In this document: positions 1-8,836 of the stretch, one piece after another
Layout of the letters: the number at the start of each line of letters is the position of its first letter
How positions within the stretch are numbered: position 1 is the stretch's first letter
Source: RYN-230 sp963793825
GTDB taxonomy: Bacteria > Actinomycetota > Actinomycetes > Streptosporangiales > Streptosporangiaceae
NCBI GenBank assembly: GCA_963793825.1
Contig: CAWCBE010000008.1
Coordinates: forward strand, 248,001-312,000
DNA: 64,000 bases
Direction of reading: 5' to 3'
The notes under the pieces: model-generated
The model's database searches: none
Told to the model about the DNA's origin: nothing
Seen by the model: the letters and a program-made list of their open reading frames with translations, nothing else
Made by a program: the position numbers and the translations under genes

Positions 1-21
1 AGCGCGGTATCCCACCGCGAC

Positions 22-79
22 CGCACCCTCAACGCCACCGCAAGACACACCGCACCCTCAACGCCACCGCAAGACACAC
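22..79. repeat. 29-bp perfect tandem duplication
   Basis: The segments 22-50 and 51-79 are identical and begin CGCACCCTCAACGCC. They lie just upstream of an IS256 remnant. No function is evident. It is either a replication-slippage product or the start of a longer array cut by the window edge. Confidence 0.8.
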
Positions 80-107
80 AGACAGCCCGGCACACCCGAA
101 TCGCCAC

Positions 108-432
108 ATTGATTCTTTACGACCCCACTACGCCGCCAACCTGGCCACCAAAGTGCCCAAGTCGGCCCAGGCGTGGGTGGCCACCCTGATGCGGACCATC
201 TTCGAGCAGCCCGACGCCGCCTCGGTGCAATAATCCCCTATCTGTTAACCGCGAGATCCGCCTCCGCACCGACGTCGTCGGGATCTTCCCCGGCCGGGAC
301 GCGATCGTCCGGCTCGTTGGCGCCGTTCTCGCCGAGCAGAACGACGAATGGACCGGAGCCCGGCCGCTATATGGGCCCGAAGCCCTCGCCGCCTGCCGGA
401 AACCAGCCGCCAATCCTGAACTATGGGAATGA
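108..432 (+). pseudogene. IS256-family (mutator-type) transposase remnant
   Basis: Two in-frame pieces of an IS256-family DDE transposase remain. From 126 to 233 the translation contains HYAANLATKVPKSAQAWVAT and then TLMRTIFEQPDAASVQ before a stop. From 247 to 432 a second frame gives NREIRLRTDVVGIFP, RLVGAVLAEQNDEW and ends ACRKPAANPELWE-stop, which matches the family C-terminus. The catalytic core between the two pieces and everything upstream are missing, so this is an inactive internal-deletion relic. The family match is from recognised conserved motifs. No terminal repeats were found. Confidence 0.72.
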
Positions 433-567
433 CATGACAATTGAGGCTATTGGTGCTTAAGTAGAACCGATCGCGAGGGTGGTCATCTCATACACCACTT
501 CCCGGGCGTGGCCTCCGGTTCACCTGCGGAGCCCGCGTCCGTCGCCCAGCCGACCCCAGGTGGCCAG

Positions 568-648
568 GTGATCGCGGCGTGGCCGTCGTTTGCGCTCATC
601 GGCGCCGGTGACCCGCTCATGCGTCAGGACCGCCCCGACTTGGCGTAA
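568..648 (+). pseudogene. Possible DUF2637-type fragment
   Basis: A short open stretch translates as VIAAWPSFALIGAGDPLMRQ and then stops. It resembles the 'WPSFALIGAYELLMRQ' segment of DUF2637 membrane proteins found on actinobacterial plasmids and integrative elements. Only about 25 residues remain and there is no start. The identification rests on this one motif. The rest of 433-698 holds nothing I can assign. Confidence 0.3.
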
Positions 649-698
649 TCAGTGCGCAGGCAAGCCAGGCGCTGCCGCGCGGCCACCTTGAGGGCCTC

Positions 699-2267
699 GT
701 AACTGGTCAGGTGCCGGTGATTGGTGGCGTGATTACGCCGCTGCGGGCATCCAGGGCTGGCCTTCGGTGAGCATGACGAGGGCGCTGATGAACGTCAGGC
801 CGTGTTTGGCGGCGGTCGACAGGTAGCTGCGGATGGCGCAGAACTGCCGGGCACCGTTGAGGGTGCGCAGGCAGCCGGATACTTTCTGTTTCAGCTTGGC
901 CATGCGGATGTCGCGCTCAGATCCGTTGTTATCTGCCGGGATCCGCCAGTCTGCGGTGAACCGCAGGTAGTCGTCCCGGCGATCGCGCAGGCGGCGGGCC
1001 AGGGCGTGGTGCTTTCGCATCAGCGGGCTGGAGCGGGCCGCGGTCTGGCGTGCCCCGAGCAGGACAGCGGAGCGGTAGCTGTGGATCTGCGCGGCCAGCG
1101 CGGCCGGGTCTGCCGCGTCGCAGCCCTGCGCGATCGCGTCGCTGGCCAGCGCCTGCATCCCGGTGAGCGCATCGGCGGCCTGGGCAGCCCAGCACCACTG
1201 GCCAGCGGGCGCGCTGTCGGTGACGGCCTGCAGTTCCCGCAGCGCGTGCGCGCAGCACAGCTGGTGATCAGGGCTGGGGTAGGTGTCATACGGGGCCCAG
1301 GCGTCGTGGACGGCGACCCCGGTGAAGGACGCCAGGATCCCCATCGCCTCCATCGCCTTCCTCCCGCGCCGGGGATGCACCATGAGCAGGGTGTACTTCC
1401 CGGTCCGGGCACAGTGCACCCAGTGCAGCCGGCCCGCCACCCGGAACCCGGTCTCATCAAACCCCGCGACATCACTGGCAGCGATGTTCCCCCGGACCCG
1501 CTCCAGGAACCCGTCCAGCTTCCCGGCCGCCCGGGCGGTGATCCCCGCGACCGTCCCGGGCGACAGCGGCACGCCGAACAGCTCCGCCAGCGCCTGCGCA
1601 GTGCGCTTCCTGGACAGGAACTGCCCGATATACAAGTAGATGATGACCGCCGCCACCCGCGGCCCGTACTGCACCGGGGCCTCCGCGCCCGCCGGGGCCC
1701 CGCCCCTGGTCCGGTGCCCGCAGCCGCACTGGCGCTCGATCAGCTGATGCTCCGTCACCTTGACCGTGACTGGCGGCAGGTCAAAGACCTGGCGGCGCTC
1801 CACCGCGGTGACCGGCCGGCCCGCCAGGCCCGCCCCGCACCCAGAACACGACCCGGGCTCATGCCGCACCTCCCGGTCCGGCTTCGCCACCTGCGCCAGC
1901 GTCTGGCCCGGATGCCCGTCCTGCCCGCCCGGCTTCCGCCCGGTCTTCTTCCGCAGCGACCGCGGCCGGGGCGGCGGCTTCGCTAACCCATCAGCCGACG
2001 GCGGGACGGAGGAGTTCCGCGACGTCTTCCTCAGCCGGTCCTCAAGCTCAGCGATCCTCCCGGCCGCCCGCGCCAGCTCTGCCACCGCATCCGCCAGTTC
2101 CTGGCGCAGCGACACCACCAGCGCCGCCAGCACCTCATACGACGGCGGCTCCTGATCGGCAGGCACACCCGGACACTACCGGACGAAGATCCACTCCCGC
2201 CGGCGTTCAGCCCGCAGCCAGCAAGCCGGCCTCACCGCAGAATGTCACGCAACAATTCCCGGGACCT
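699..2267 (-). mobile_element. IS66-family insertion sequence, copy 1 (right end eroded)
   Basis: The left end at 699 begins GTAACTGGTCAGGT, identical to the left inverted repeat of the second copy at 15462. The expected right repeat ACCTGACCAGTTAC is cut after ACCT at about 2267. GGGCCTC occurs immediately outside both ends (692-698 and 2268-2274), the likely remains of an 8-bp target duplication. The element has a single transposase gene and no tnpA/tnpB, as in the ISBst12-type subgroup of IS66. With one terminal repeat damaged it is probably immobile by itself. Confidence 0.8.
733..2166 (-). CDS. IS66-family transposase (copy 1)
   Basis: This 477-residue DDE transposase is complete. A coiled N-terminal segment (about residues 10-50, LRQELADAVAELARAAGRIA) is followed by a Lys/Arg/Pro-rich region with SRNSSVPPSADG. 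Next come a Cys4 zinc finger (CSGCGAG and CGCGHRT, about residues 108-150) and the catalytic core with DETGFRVAG, HDAWAPYDTY and a C-terminal NNGSERDIRMAKLKQKVSG. These are the hallmarks of the IS66 TnpC protein. It is very close in sequence to the 479-residue protein at 15496-16935. It cuts and joins the ends of its own element. The reading frame is intact although the right terminal repeat is eroded. Confidence 0.93.
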   Translation of the reverse strand: MPADQEPPSYEVLAALVVSLRQELADAVAELARAAGRIAELEDRLRKTSRNSSVPPSADGLAKPPPRPRSLRKKTGRKPGGQDGHPGQTLAQVAKPDREVRHEPGSCSGCGAGLAGRPVTAVERRQVFDLPPVTVKVTEHQLIERQCGCGHRTRGGAPAGAEAPVQYGPRVAAVIIYLYIGQFLSRKRTAQALAELFGVPLSPGTVAGITARAAGKLDGFLERVRGNIAASDVAGFDETGFRVAGRLHWVHCARTGKYTLLMVHPRRGRKAMEAMGILASFTGVAVHDAWAPYDTYPSPDHQLCCAHALRELQAVTDSAPAGQWCWAAQAADALTGMQALASDAIAQGCDAADPAALAAQIHSYRSAVLLGARQTAARSSPLMRKHHALARRLRDRRDDYLRFTADWRIPADNNGSERDIRMAKLKQKVSGCLRTLNGARQFCAIRSYLSTAAKHGLTFISALVMLTEGQPWMPAAA

Positions 2268-2465
2268 GGGCCTCCAGCCCGACCGCCGGCCGGTCTAGGG
2301 TATTCCGGCCTGGGCCATAGTGCTCCCCGGCCGGGGATCTTATGAGAAATGGTCCGGGTATAACTGCTTAATTAAGTCAGGCTGCATTTCTCTGTGGCAT
2401 GAGCGGCATATTCCTGATACTAGCAGTGAAAGCAGAATCCAGACAGGAATCAGCCGGGAGCCATC

Positions 2466-3347
2466 ATGTTTACCCACCAGAACTCATCATCCGCCACTTC
2501 CCGCTCTCACTCCCGCGCCCGCCAGATCCTGGCCCGCGCGGCCGCCGCAGCTGTCGCCGTCATCGCCGCGGGCAGCCTGGCCGGCACGGCGGTGTTCTCC
2601 TCAGCCGGCGCGGCCTCCGCGGCCACCCACCCTGCCTGGATCATGACCGCCGGGAACGTCCAGCAGCTCAGCGGGATCGACTCCAGCACCACCGCGCACT
2701 TCTTCAACACGGCGGCGTCCTATGGTGTGGGGGCCAGCCTGGTGAAGACCCCGGTGCAGCGCGGTTACAACACCACGCCGGTGCTGGCCTACTGCTCCTA
2801 CGCCCAGTTCAGCTCCGACATCCAGAGCGGCGCTATCAGCTACCCCTACCAGTGGGTCATGTATGACCCGGAGTACTGGAGCCAGACCCCGGTCAGCGAG
2901 CAGCAGGACCCGGTCAAGTACATGCGCCTGTTCGGGCAGCTGGCCCACGCCCACGGGCTGAAGGTCATCCTGGCTCCCGCGCTTGACCTGGGCATCGTCC
3001 CAGGCTCGCTGCTCCCGCGGCTGCCCGGCGAGACCATCAACCAGTGGTACCTGCGGGTCGGCATCGCCAGCGCCGCCACTGCCGCTGACGTCTACGTCCT
3101 CCAGGACGAGTCCAACACCACCAACCTGAGCCAGTACGACTCGCTGTTCAACAGCACCGCCGCCCAGGCGCGCGCCGCGAACCGGGCCGTCCGGGTGTTC
3201 TCCGAAGTCTCCACCGACACCGGGACCGCAGGCCAGATGGCTGCGGCCGCCCAGTCCGTCAGCCCCGACGGCTTCTACGTCGCGGCCCCAGGAGCCATCC
3301 CCCAGGCCGACCAGTTCTTCCAGCAGATGCAGGCCGCAGGCTACTGA
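2466..3347 (+). CDS. Secreted protein of unknown function
   Basis: The 293-residue product starts at an ATG preceded by a GGGAG ribosome site. It has a classic export signal: a basic N-terminus with several Arg, a hydrophobic Ala/Val stretch (about residues 22-45) and a probable signal-peptidase cut near SSAGAASA-ATHPAW. The mature part contains QWVMYDPEYWSQTP, HGLKVILAPALDL, DVYVLQDESN and DGFYVAAPG, a pattern of alternating strands and helices like a TIM-barrel glycosidase-type fold. I do not recognise a catalytic pair or a named family. It stands alone between IS66 copy 1 and an IS3 relic. The upstream 2268-2465 holds only the probable promoter region. Confidence 0.75.
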   Translation: MFTHQNSSSATSRSHSRARQILARAAAAAVAVIAAGSLAGTAVFSSAGAASAATHPAWIMTAGNVQQLSGIDSSTTAHFFNTAASYGVGASLVKTPVQRGYNTTPVLAYCSYAQFSSDIQSGAISYPYQWVMYDPEYWSQTPVSEQQDPVKYMRLFGQLAHAHGLKVILAPALDLGIVPGSLLPRLPGETINQWYLRVGIASAATAADVYVLQDESNTTNLSQYDSLFNSTAAQARAANRAVRVFSEVSTDTGTAGQMAAAAQSVSPDGFYVAAPGAIPQADQFFQQMQAAGY

Positions 3348-3654
3348 ACCTCGGCAGCCAGCCACAGTGCGGGCCCGGCCCACCAGCCAGGCCCGCACTG
3401 CCACGCGCTCAACCCCGCGCCAGCAGCCCGGCCACCAGTCCCGCACGTGCCCGGCAGCGATGTCGGCCATGGACTCGCGCCGGGGCTCGAGGTGCACCAC
3501 CATGACCGCTCCGTGCACACGCGCACATTTGGGCCGGAACCTGCAAGTCTCGCCTCGGTCTGGGCTGTACGGGGTGGCGTCCAAGATCCGGTGTAAATAG
3601 AGGACGGGCGTAGGTTTCCCTTCGAAACCGCCAAGTCACCGAAGGGGAAGGACG
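3348..3654. other. Intergenic, no gene seen
   Basis: This stretch lies between the secreted protein and the truncated IS3 transposase. The open frames here lack a credible start, ribosome site or family motif. It may include the lost 5' part of the IS3 element. Confidence 0.4.
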
Positions 3655-4336
3655 CCGCGGATCACTGCCGACCTGCGCGAGGTGGGCTGGCGGGTGAGTG
3701 AGAACACCGTGGCGGTGCTGATGCGCGAGCAGGGCCTGGCGGCGCGGCGGAAGAAGAAGCGCAAGGGCACCACCCGCCCAGGCAAGGGCCGCTGGCGGGC
3801 ACCGGACCTGGTCAGGCGCGACTTCCCCGCCAGGCAGCTCAACAAGAAGTGGGTACGGGGATGGCACCGAAGTACCGACGGATGAGGGGAAGCTCTACCT
3901 GGCCTCGGTGCTGGACATGGCCTCCCGGCGGATCCTCGGCTTCGCCCTCGGCGAGCACCACGACGCGCAGCTCGCCTACGGTGCGCTGACGATGGCGGTC
4001 GCGGTGCGCGGCGGGCAGGTGCCCGGGGTGATCCTGCACACCGACCGGGGCGCCGAATACACCGCCGGGACCATCCGCGCGGCCTGCGGCCGGCTGGGCA
4101 TCCGCCAGTCGATGGGCCGGCCCGGCTCGGCCCTGGACAACGCGGTCATCGAGCCCTGGCACTCCACGCTGGAATCCGGGCTGCGCGCCCTGGAGCACTT
4201 CGCGACCAGGGCGCAGGCGCGGGCCCGGGTCGCTGCCTGGATCGATGATTACAACCGGCACCGGCGGCACTCCGCGCTGGCGATGCTGTCCCCGGTGAAC
4301 TACGAGAAAACCCTCCAGGCCGGGAAGGCGGCCTGA
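3655..4336 (+). pseudogene. IS3-family OrfB transposase, 5'-truncated and frameshifted
   Basis: The reading begins at PRITADLREVGWRVSENTVA with no N-terminus. It runs through GLAARRKKKRKGTTRPGKG to LNKKW and then shifts frame near 3851, where one extra G sits in TGGGTAC. In the next frame it continues YGDGTEVPTDEGKLYL, VLDMASRRILGFALGEHHDA, HTDRGAEYTAG and NAVIEPWHSTLE to a stop at 4336. These are the DDE-type integrase-core motifs of IS3 OrfB, with D, D and E all visible. OrfA is absent. The truncation plus frameshift make it an inactive relic, although the frameshift alone could be a sequencing error. Confidence 0.85.
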
Positions 4337-4547
4337 CATGGCTCCCGCTTCTCCGCTCCCGAGTATCGGCCGGTGCTCGGTGGTGTCCAGGTCGTTCCTC
4401 CTCGGCCCTGACGGGCCTGCGGGGCCCTCCACCTGGACACCGCCTGCGCTCCGGCGGTTACATGGCAGCTATCAGAAGCGGAACCAAAGGCAAGATCAGC
4501 CCAACTGATGTGTCCACGCTTTCAGGGGAACCCCGAAGAACGCACAA

Positions 4548-4600
4548 GGGACTCCTGTGATGGGCGCTGGACCAGACACCCAACGCCTACCAGGAGTCCC
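4548..4600 (-). terminator. Hairpin downstream of the methyltransferase gene
   Basis: GGGACTCCTG at 4548-4557 pairs with CAGGAGTCCC at 4591-4600, a 10-bp perfect stem with a 33-nt loop. It lies 43 bp past the stop of the minus-strand methyltransferase. There is no long T tract, and the loop is long for an intrinsic terminator, so it could also be an IS end. The rest of 4337-4642 shows nothing else. Confidence 0.4.
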
Positions 4601-4642
4601 CTCCGTCTCCAAAAGCCCTCAAAGCCCCAGGTCACAGCTTCA

Positions 4643-5479
4643 TCAAGGCGACGCGGCAAAGCTATGCGCATCGAGGCCGAGCCTCGCCTGGAACACCGGG
4701 AAAGCCGGCAGCTGGCTCTTCAGGCCGGGCACCCGCCTCAGCACGCCGAGCAACCGGTCACCGCCTGCCTGCGGGACCTCGTGCAGGTCCTTCAGGCCGG
4801 GCAGCTCGCGGAGCTGGCGCAACTCACCGGCATCCACGGTCCAGGTCCACTCCGGCGGGCGGTACCCGCCCGGCAGCGGGCTACGCCGCCGGATCGCCTG
4901 CAGCTGCGTGGTCACCGCGTCAAACAGGAGCCACGCGCCGGGCAGCAGCCGAGCCCAGGCGGTGAGCAGGCGGTGCACCTCGTCCCGCTCGAAGTACGGC
5001 AGCAGGCCCTGGGCGGTGATGATCACGGGCCGTTCCCGGTCAACCTGGGCAGTCCACTCCGCGTCGGCCGCGGAGCCGGCCAGCGTCCGGTTGCGCGGGC
5101 CGTCGGGGAGCACCTCGCGCCGCACCGCCACCACCTCAGGCAGGTCGAGGGACAGCCAGCGCAGCCGCCCGTCATCCACCCGCCAGAACTGGGTCTCGAA
5201 CCCTTCCCCGAGCGCGGCCACGGTGGCCCCCGGGGCGCCCGACAGCACCCGGCGCAGGGCGGTGTCTACGGTGCGCACTCGCTGTGCGTGCAACCTGGCC
5301 GCCAAGCCACGGTAGGGCACGTCGAACCGCTCAAAGGAATAGTCCAGCCGCACGAGGACCTCGACCGCGCGCGGGTCGTCCAGGTGCCCAGCGCGCGCCG
5401 CGGACGCACGCTGGTACAAGTTCCACAGCGCCGTCTCCGGCACGCCCGTCAGCTCTACCTTCGTCACAAGAGCGTTCAT
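4643..5479 (-). CDS. SAM-dependent methyltransferase, leucine carboxyl methyltransferase-like
   Basis: The 278-residue product resembles the PPM/LCM/Tcmp family of class I O-methyltransferases (polyketide and leucine carboxyl methyltransferase type). Visible elements include an N-terminal ETALWNLYQRASAARAG segment and VRTVDTALRRVLSGAPGATV with the family's usual Arg/Asp before the SAM loop. ALGEGFETQFWRVDDGRLRW follows, where 'GEGLDTRFWR' is typical. LSLDLPEVVAVRREVLPDG and ITAQGLLPYFERDEV complete the set. Length fits the family. It stands alone, divergent from the operon that starts at 5959. The substrate cannot be inferred. Confidence 0.85.
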   Translation of the reverse strand: MNALVTKVELTGVPETALWNLYQRASAARAGHLDDPRAVEVLVRLDYSFERFDVPYRGLAARLHAQRVRTVDTALRRVLSGAPGATVAALGEGFETQFWRVDDGRLRWLSLDLPEVVAVRREVLPDGPRNRTLAGSAADAEWTAQVDRERPVIITAQGLLPYFERDEVHRLLTAWARLLPGAWLLFDAVTTQLQAIRRRSPLPGGYRPPEWTWTVDAGELRQLRELPGLKDLHEVPQAGGDRLLGVLRRVPGLKSQLPAFPVFQARLGLDAHSFAASP

Positions 5480-5958
5480 TCGCCAAGCTTATAGTTAGCC
5501 CCTCAGAGCCGGCTTCGGGGAAGTCCATGGCTTGACCTGCTGCTATTCCAGCCCGTCCGCGGCCGTGGTGACCCTCACCCTTAAGTACGTGGTGTTGGGT
5601 ACACAGGCCGAACGGCATGCGAATCTACGTATGCCGTTCGGGTCTAGCGCTACGTGTGGTCAGTTATGGGCCCCTTGTCGTCGCGCCCAGGTCAATGTCG
5701 CTGGGGCGGTAAGATCGTCAGGATAAGACCCATTTATTTAGTTTGCGGCAACTCAGTGTGTTTATCTGTCACGATTCTTGCGCGGTTTTGCCTATGGCCC
5801 ATTGAGCCCTTGACAGGTGACGGTGTTGCCCAATTTCATATTCCGTGCAGCGTTCTCCGCCGAGTCGGCCGGGGTCGCTGCGCAGTGGCCATCTCGCCAG
5901 CCCGGTTACGGCAACCCGGCTTCGGCTGACCATGCATCATGACGCACCCGGAGGACTC
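5480..5958. other. Intergenic region with a hairpin, upstream of the ebo-like operon
   Basis: No convincing gene is present. At 5608-5618 and 5631-5641 CCGAACGGCAT and ATGCCGTTCGG form an 11-bp perfect stem with a 12-nt loop. The base composition here is lower in GC than the flanking genes. The promoter of the seven-gene operon is expected between about 5700 and 5930, but I cannot fix its -35/-10 boxes. Confidence 0.45.
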
Positions 5959-7104
5959 GTGCGCGCTGGAATCTGGCTCATCGGTGCCCGTGGATCGGTG
6001 GCTACCACGACCATCGTGGGGACGCTGGCGCTGCGCGCCGGGCTGGCCGAGCCCACCGGCTGCGTCACAGCCCATCCCGCGTTAAGCGGAGTGCCGTTGC
6101 CGGGCTTCGGCGATCTGGTCCTGGGCGGCCATGATGTGATCACCAGCCCGGTGATCAAGAAGGCCGAGCAGCTCGCCGCCGCGGGGATAGTCCCTGTCCG
6201 GCTGGTCGGCCCGCTGGCCGCCGACCTGGCCGAGGTAGAGGCCGAGCTGCGCCCGGTCCCCACTGGTGCCACGCAAGCCCAGGTTGCAGCTGCGATCACC
6301 AGCGACATCAAGGCATTCGGCGATCGGCACCAGCTCGACCGGCTGGTCGTGATCAACGTAGCTTCGACCGAGCCCGCGCCCGCACCACACCAGGCGCATG
6401 TCAGCCTCGCGAAGCTGACCACCGCGCTGGCCACACCGGGCCCGGTCCTGCCGGCTAGCGCGCTGTACGCCTACGCCGCGTTCCGCGCCGGCTGTCCCTA
6501 CGTTGACTTCACCCCGTCCACCGGGGCCCGGCTGCCGGCCCTGGCCGAACTGGCCTGGGAGCGTCACCTGCCCTATGCCGGCCACGACGGCAAGACCGGG
6601 GAGACTCTGCTGAAGTCGGCACTTGCACCGATGTTCGCGATGCGCAACCTCGCCGTGCGGTCCTGGTCGGGGATCAACCTGCTCGGTGGCGGGGACGGTG
6701 CCAACCTGGCCAATCCGGGTGCCAACACCGCCAAATCGGCCAGTAAGCAGCGGGTACTCGGCGAGACCCTGGGCTACCTGCCGGAGGGCGGCACCCGGAT
6801 CGATTACGTGGCCGACATCGGCGACTTCAAGACAGCGTGGGACCTGGTCACGTTCGGCGGCTTCCTGGGCACTGGGATGCGCCTGGAGTTCACCTGGCAT
6901 GGCTGCGACTCGGCCCTGGCGGCACCGCTGGTTCTCGACCTGGCTCGGATCACCGCGTCGGCTCACCAGGCCGGGCACGCCGGGCCGCTGACCCCGCTGG
7001 CCTTCTTCTTCAAGGACCCGCTGGGCGAGGTCAGCCACTCACTGCACGCCCAGTGGGACGCGCTGCGCGGCTTCCTGGCCGGCCTGGGTGAGCAGGACCA
7101 GTGA
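5959..7104 (+). CDS. myo-Inositol-1-phosphate synthase family protein, first gene of the ebo-like operon
   Basis: This enzyme family uses NAD to isomerise glucose-6-phosphate to inositol-1-phosphate. The start is taken as GTG at 5959 because GGAGGA lies just upstream and because family members begin near (M)RxGIWLIGARGS; ATG at 5932 is the alternative. GIWLIGARGSVATTT is the Rossmann dinucleotide loop. Later segments VVINVASTEP, GCPYVDFTPSTG, AGHDGKTGETLLKSALAPMF, SWSGINLLGGGDGANLANPG and FFFKDPLGE match the synthase core, including the Lys-containing catalytic region. The length of about 381 residues fits the shorter bacterial form. It overlaps the next gene by 4 bp. Confidence 0.88.
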   Translation: MRAGIWLIGARGSVATTTIVGTLALRAGLAEPTGCVTAHPALSGVPLPGFGDLVLGGHDVITSPVIKKAEQLAAAGIVPVRLVGPLAADLAEVEAELRPVPTGATQAQVAAAITSDIKAFGDRHQLDRLVVINVASTEPAPAPHQAHVSLAKLTTALATPGPVLPASALYAYAAFRAGCPYVDFTPSTGARLPALAELAWERHLPYAGHDGKTGETLLKSALAPMFAMRNLAVRSWSGINLLGGGDGANLANPGANTAKSASKQRVLGETLGYLPEGGTRIDYVADIGDFKTAWDLVTFGGFLGTGMRLEFTWHGCDSALAAPLVLDLARITASAHQAGHAGPLTPLAFFFKDPLGEVSHSLHAQWDALRGFLAGLGEQDQ

Positions 7105-7994
7105 CCACGCTAGGTGACCTCGCCGAGCTTGTCCGCGCGCCAGCCGCGCTATCCGTGCCCGGGGATGCGCTGGCCGGCGCCGCGGTCACCGGTACCCTCG
7201 GGCCGCGGGCCGCGGGCCTGTCCGCTGCCTCCGTCTGCCTGTACTGGGCCGGCATGGCGGCCAACGACTGGGCCGACCGGGAGCTGGATGCCAGGGAGCG
7301 GCCCGAGCGGCCGATCCCGTCCGGCCGGGTGACGCCCGGTACCGCGGTCGGCACCGCCGTGGCGCTCACTGGTGCCGGGTTCGGCCTGGCCGGCCTGGCC
7401 GGAGGCCGACGGGCGATGGCCGTAACCGCGGCGCTGGCCGGCACGGTGTGGTGGTACGACTGCGCGCTGAAAGGCACTGCGGCCGGGCCGGCCGCGATGG
7501 CCGCCTGCCGGGCGTTGGATGTGCTGCTCGGCGTGAGTTCCGGGCCGGGGCCGCGGACCGCCGGGCGGTGGTGGGCCGCCGGGTCGGCCCTAACCGTGGC
7601 GGCACACTCCTACACAGTGACCGTCTTGTCCCGCCGGGAGGTCGCCGGCGGCGGCCCGCTGCTGCCGGCCGCGACGCTCGCGGGCACCGCCGCGGTCGCG
7701 GCCGTGCCGGTCGCGGCCGCGCTGCGGGCGCACCGCCCGCCCGCCACCGGGCGCCGGCTCCTGCCCTGCGGGCTGGCCGGGTGGTATGCGGCCAGTTATG
7801 GGGCTGCGCAGCTGCACGCCCTGTCCGAGCCGAGCGCCAGAAACATGCGGGCCGCGGTCGGGGCCGGGATCACCAGCCTGCCGGCCCTGCAGGGCGCGCT
7901 GATCGCCCGCTCGGGTCGGCCCGCGGTGGCTCTGGCCGTGGCCGCCGCCGCTCCGCTCGGCCGCCGCCTGGCCAGATGGATGTCGCCGACATGA
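7101..7994 (+). CDS. eboC: UbiA-type prenyltransferase, EboC-like
   Basis: This polytopic membrane protein of 297 residues has about eight hydrophobic segments. The first prenyl-diphosphate motif is NDWADRELDARERPERPIPS (N/D-rich, residues about 55-75). The second region is WWYDCALKGTAAGP followed by ACRALDVLLGVS, the pattern seen in EboC proteins of ebo clusters. It should transfer a prenyl or sugar-lipid-type group to an unknown acceptor at the membrane. The start GTG overlaps the previous stop (GTGA) and its own stop overlaps the next start (ATGA), so translation is coupled. Confidence 0.85.
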   Translation: MTTLGDLAELVRAPAALSVPGDALAGAAVTGTLGPRAAGLSAASVCLYWAGMAANDWADRELDARERPERPIPSGRVTPGTAVGTAVALTGAGFGLAGLAGGRRAMAVTAALAGTVWWYDCALKGTAAGPAAMAACRALDVLLGVSSGPGPRTAGRWWAAGSALTVAAHSYTVTVLSRREVAGGGPLLPAATLAGTAAVAAVPVAAALRAHRPPATGRRLLPCGLAGWYAASYGAAQLHALSEPSARNMRAAVGAGITSLPALQGALIARSGRPAVALAVAAAAPLGRRLARWMSPT

Positions 7995-8836
7995 GCCTGC
8001 GCTACGGGTACGGCACCAACGGGTTCGCCAATCACCGGCTCGACGACGCGCTCGCAGTGATCGCCGATCTCGGCTACGTGGGCGTCGCCCTGACCCTTGA
8101 CCACCATCATCTCGACCCGTACGGGCCCGACCTGGTCCGCCGGGCCGGCGCCCTCAGGTCACGGCTGGACCAGCTCGGGCTCGGGCTCGTCATCGAGACC
8201 GGGGCCCGGTATCTGTTGGACCCCTGGCACAAGCACGCACCCACCCTGCTCGACCGTGACCCCGGGCCGCGGCTGGATTTCCTCCAGCGAGCGGTCCGCA
8301 TCGGGGCGGACCTGGGCGCGGAGGCGGTTTCCTGCTGGGCCGGGGTCCGCCCGCCGGAGGTGCCCGCAGCGGACGCCTGGGATCGGCTGCTACGCGGCTG
8401 CGATCAGCTGGTGGCCGCGGCCCGCCAGGCTGGCATCCGTCTGGGCTTCGAGCCGGAGCCCGGCATGCTCGTGCAGACCCTGGACGACTGGTTCCGGCTG
8501 CGTGACGCGCTCGGCGCGCCGGACTGCTTCGGCCTCACCCTGGACATTGGGCACTGCCGCTGCGTTGAGCCAGGCCCGGTACCCGACTGCGTCCGCAGAG
8601 CCGGCCCGTACCTGGTCAACGTGCAGGTCGATGACATGCGGCGGGGTGTGCACGAGCACCTGGAGTTCGGGGCCGGTGAGATCGACTTCCCGGCCACGCT
8701 GGGCGCGCTCGCCGACACCGGCTACCGCGGGCTGGTCGCCGTCGAGCTGCCGCGGCACGGCCACGCCGCACCTGTGGTGGCCCGCGAATCGCTGGCCTTC
8801 CTGACTGCCGCCGAAACGGAGGAGACCCGGCGATGA
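7991..8836 (+). CDS. TIM-barrel sugar phosphate isomerase/epimerase (AP endonuclease 2-like)
   Basis: The 281-residue product of the xylose-isomerase-like barrel family begins MSLRYGYGTNGFANHRLDDA. Metal-site motifs are LGFEPEPGM (Glu), LTLDIGHCRCVEPGP (Asp and His), VNVQVDDMRRGVHEHLEFGAGEID and LVAVELPRHGH (Glu). The start at 7991 is chosen because its ATG overlaps the eboC stop, as at nearly every junction in this operon; an in-frame ATG at 7976 is possible. In classical ebo clusters this slot often holds EboD, a 3-dehydroquinate-synthase-like protein, which is absent here. The substrate is unknown but is probably a polyol or sugar derived from the inositol step. Confidence 0.85.
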   Translation: MSLRYGYGTNGFANHRLDDALAVIADLGYVGVALTLDHHHLDPYGPDLVRRAGALRSRLDQLGLGLVIETGARYLLDPWHKHAPTLLDRDPGPRLDFLQRAVRIGADLGAEAVSCWAGVRPPEVPAADAWDRLLRGCDQLVAAARQAGIRLGFEPEPGMLVQTLDDWFRLRDALGAPDCFGLTLDIGHCRCVEPGPVPDCVRRAGPYLVNVQVDDMRRGVHEHLEFGAGEIDFPATLGALADTGYRGLVAVELPRHGHAAPVVARESLAFLTAAETEETRR

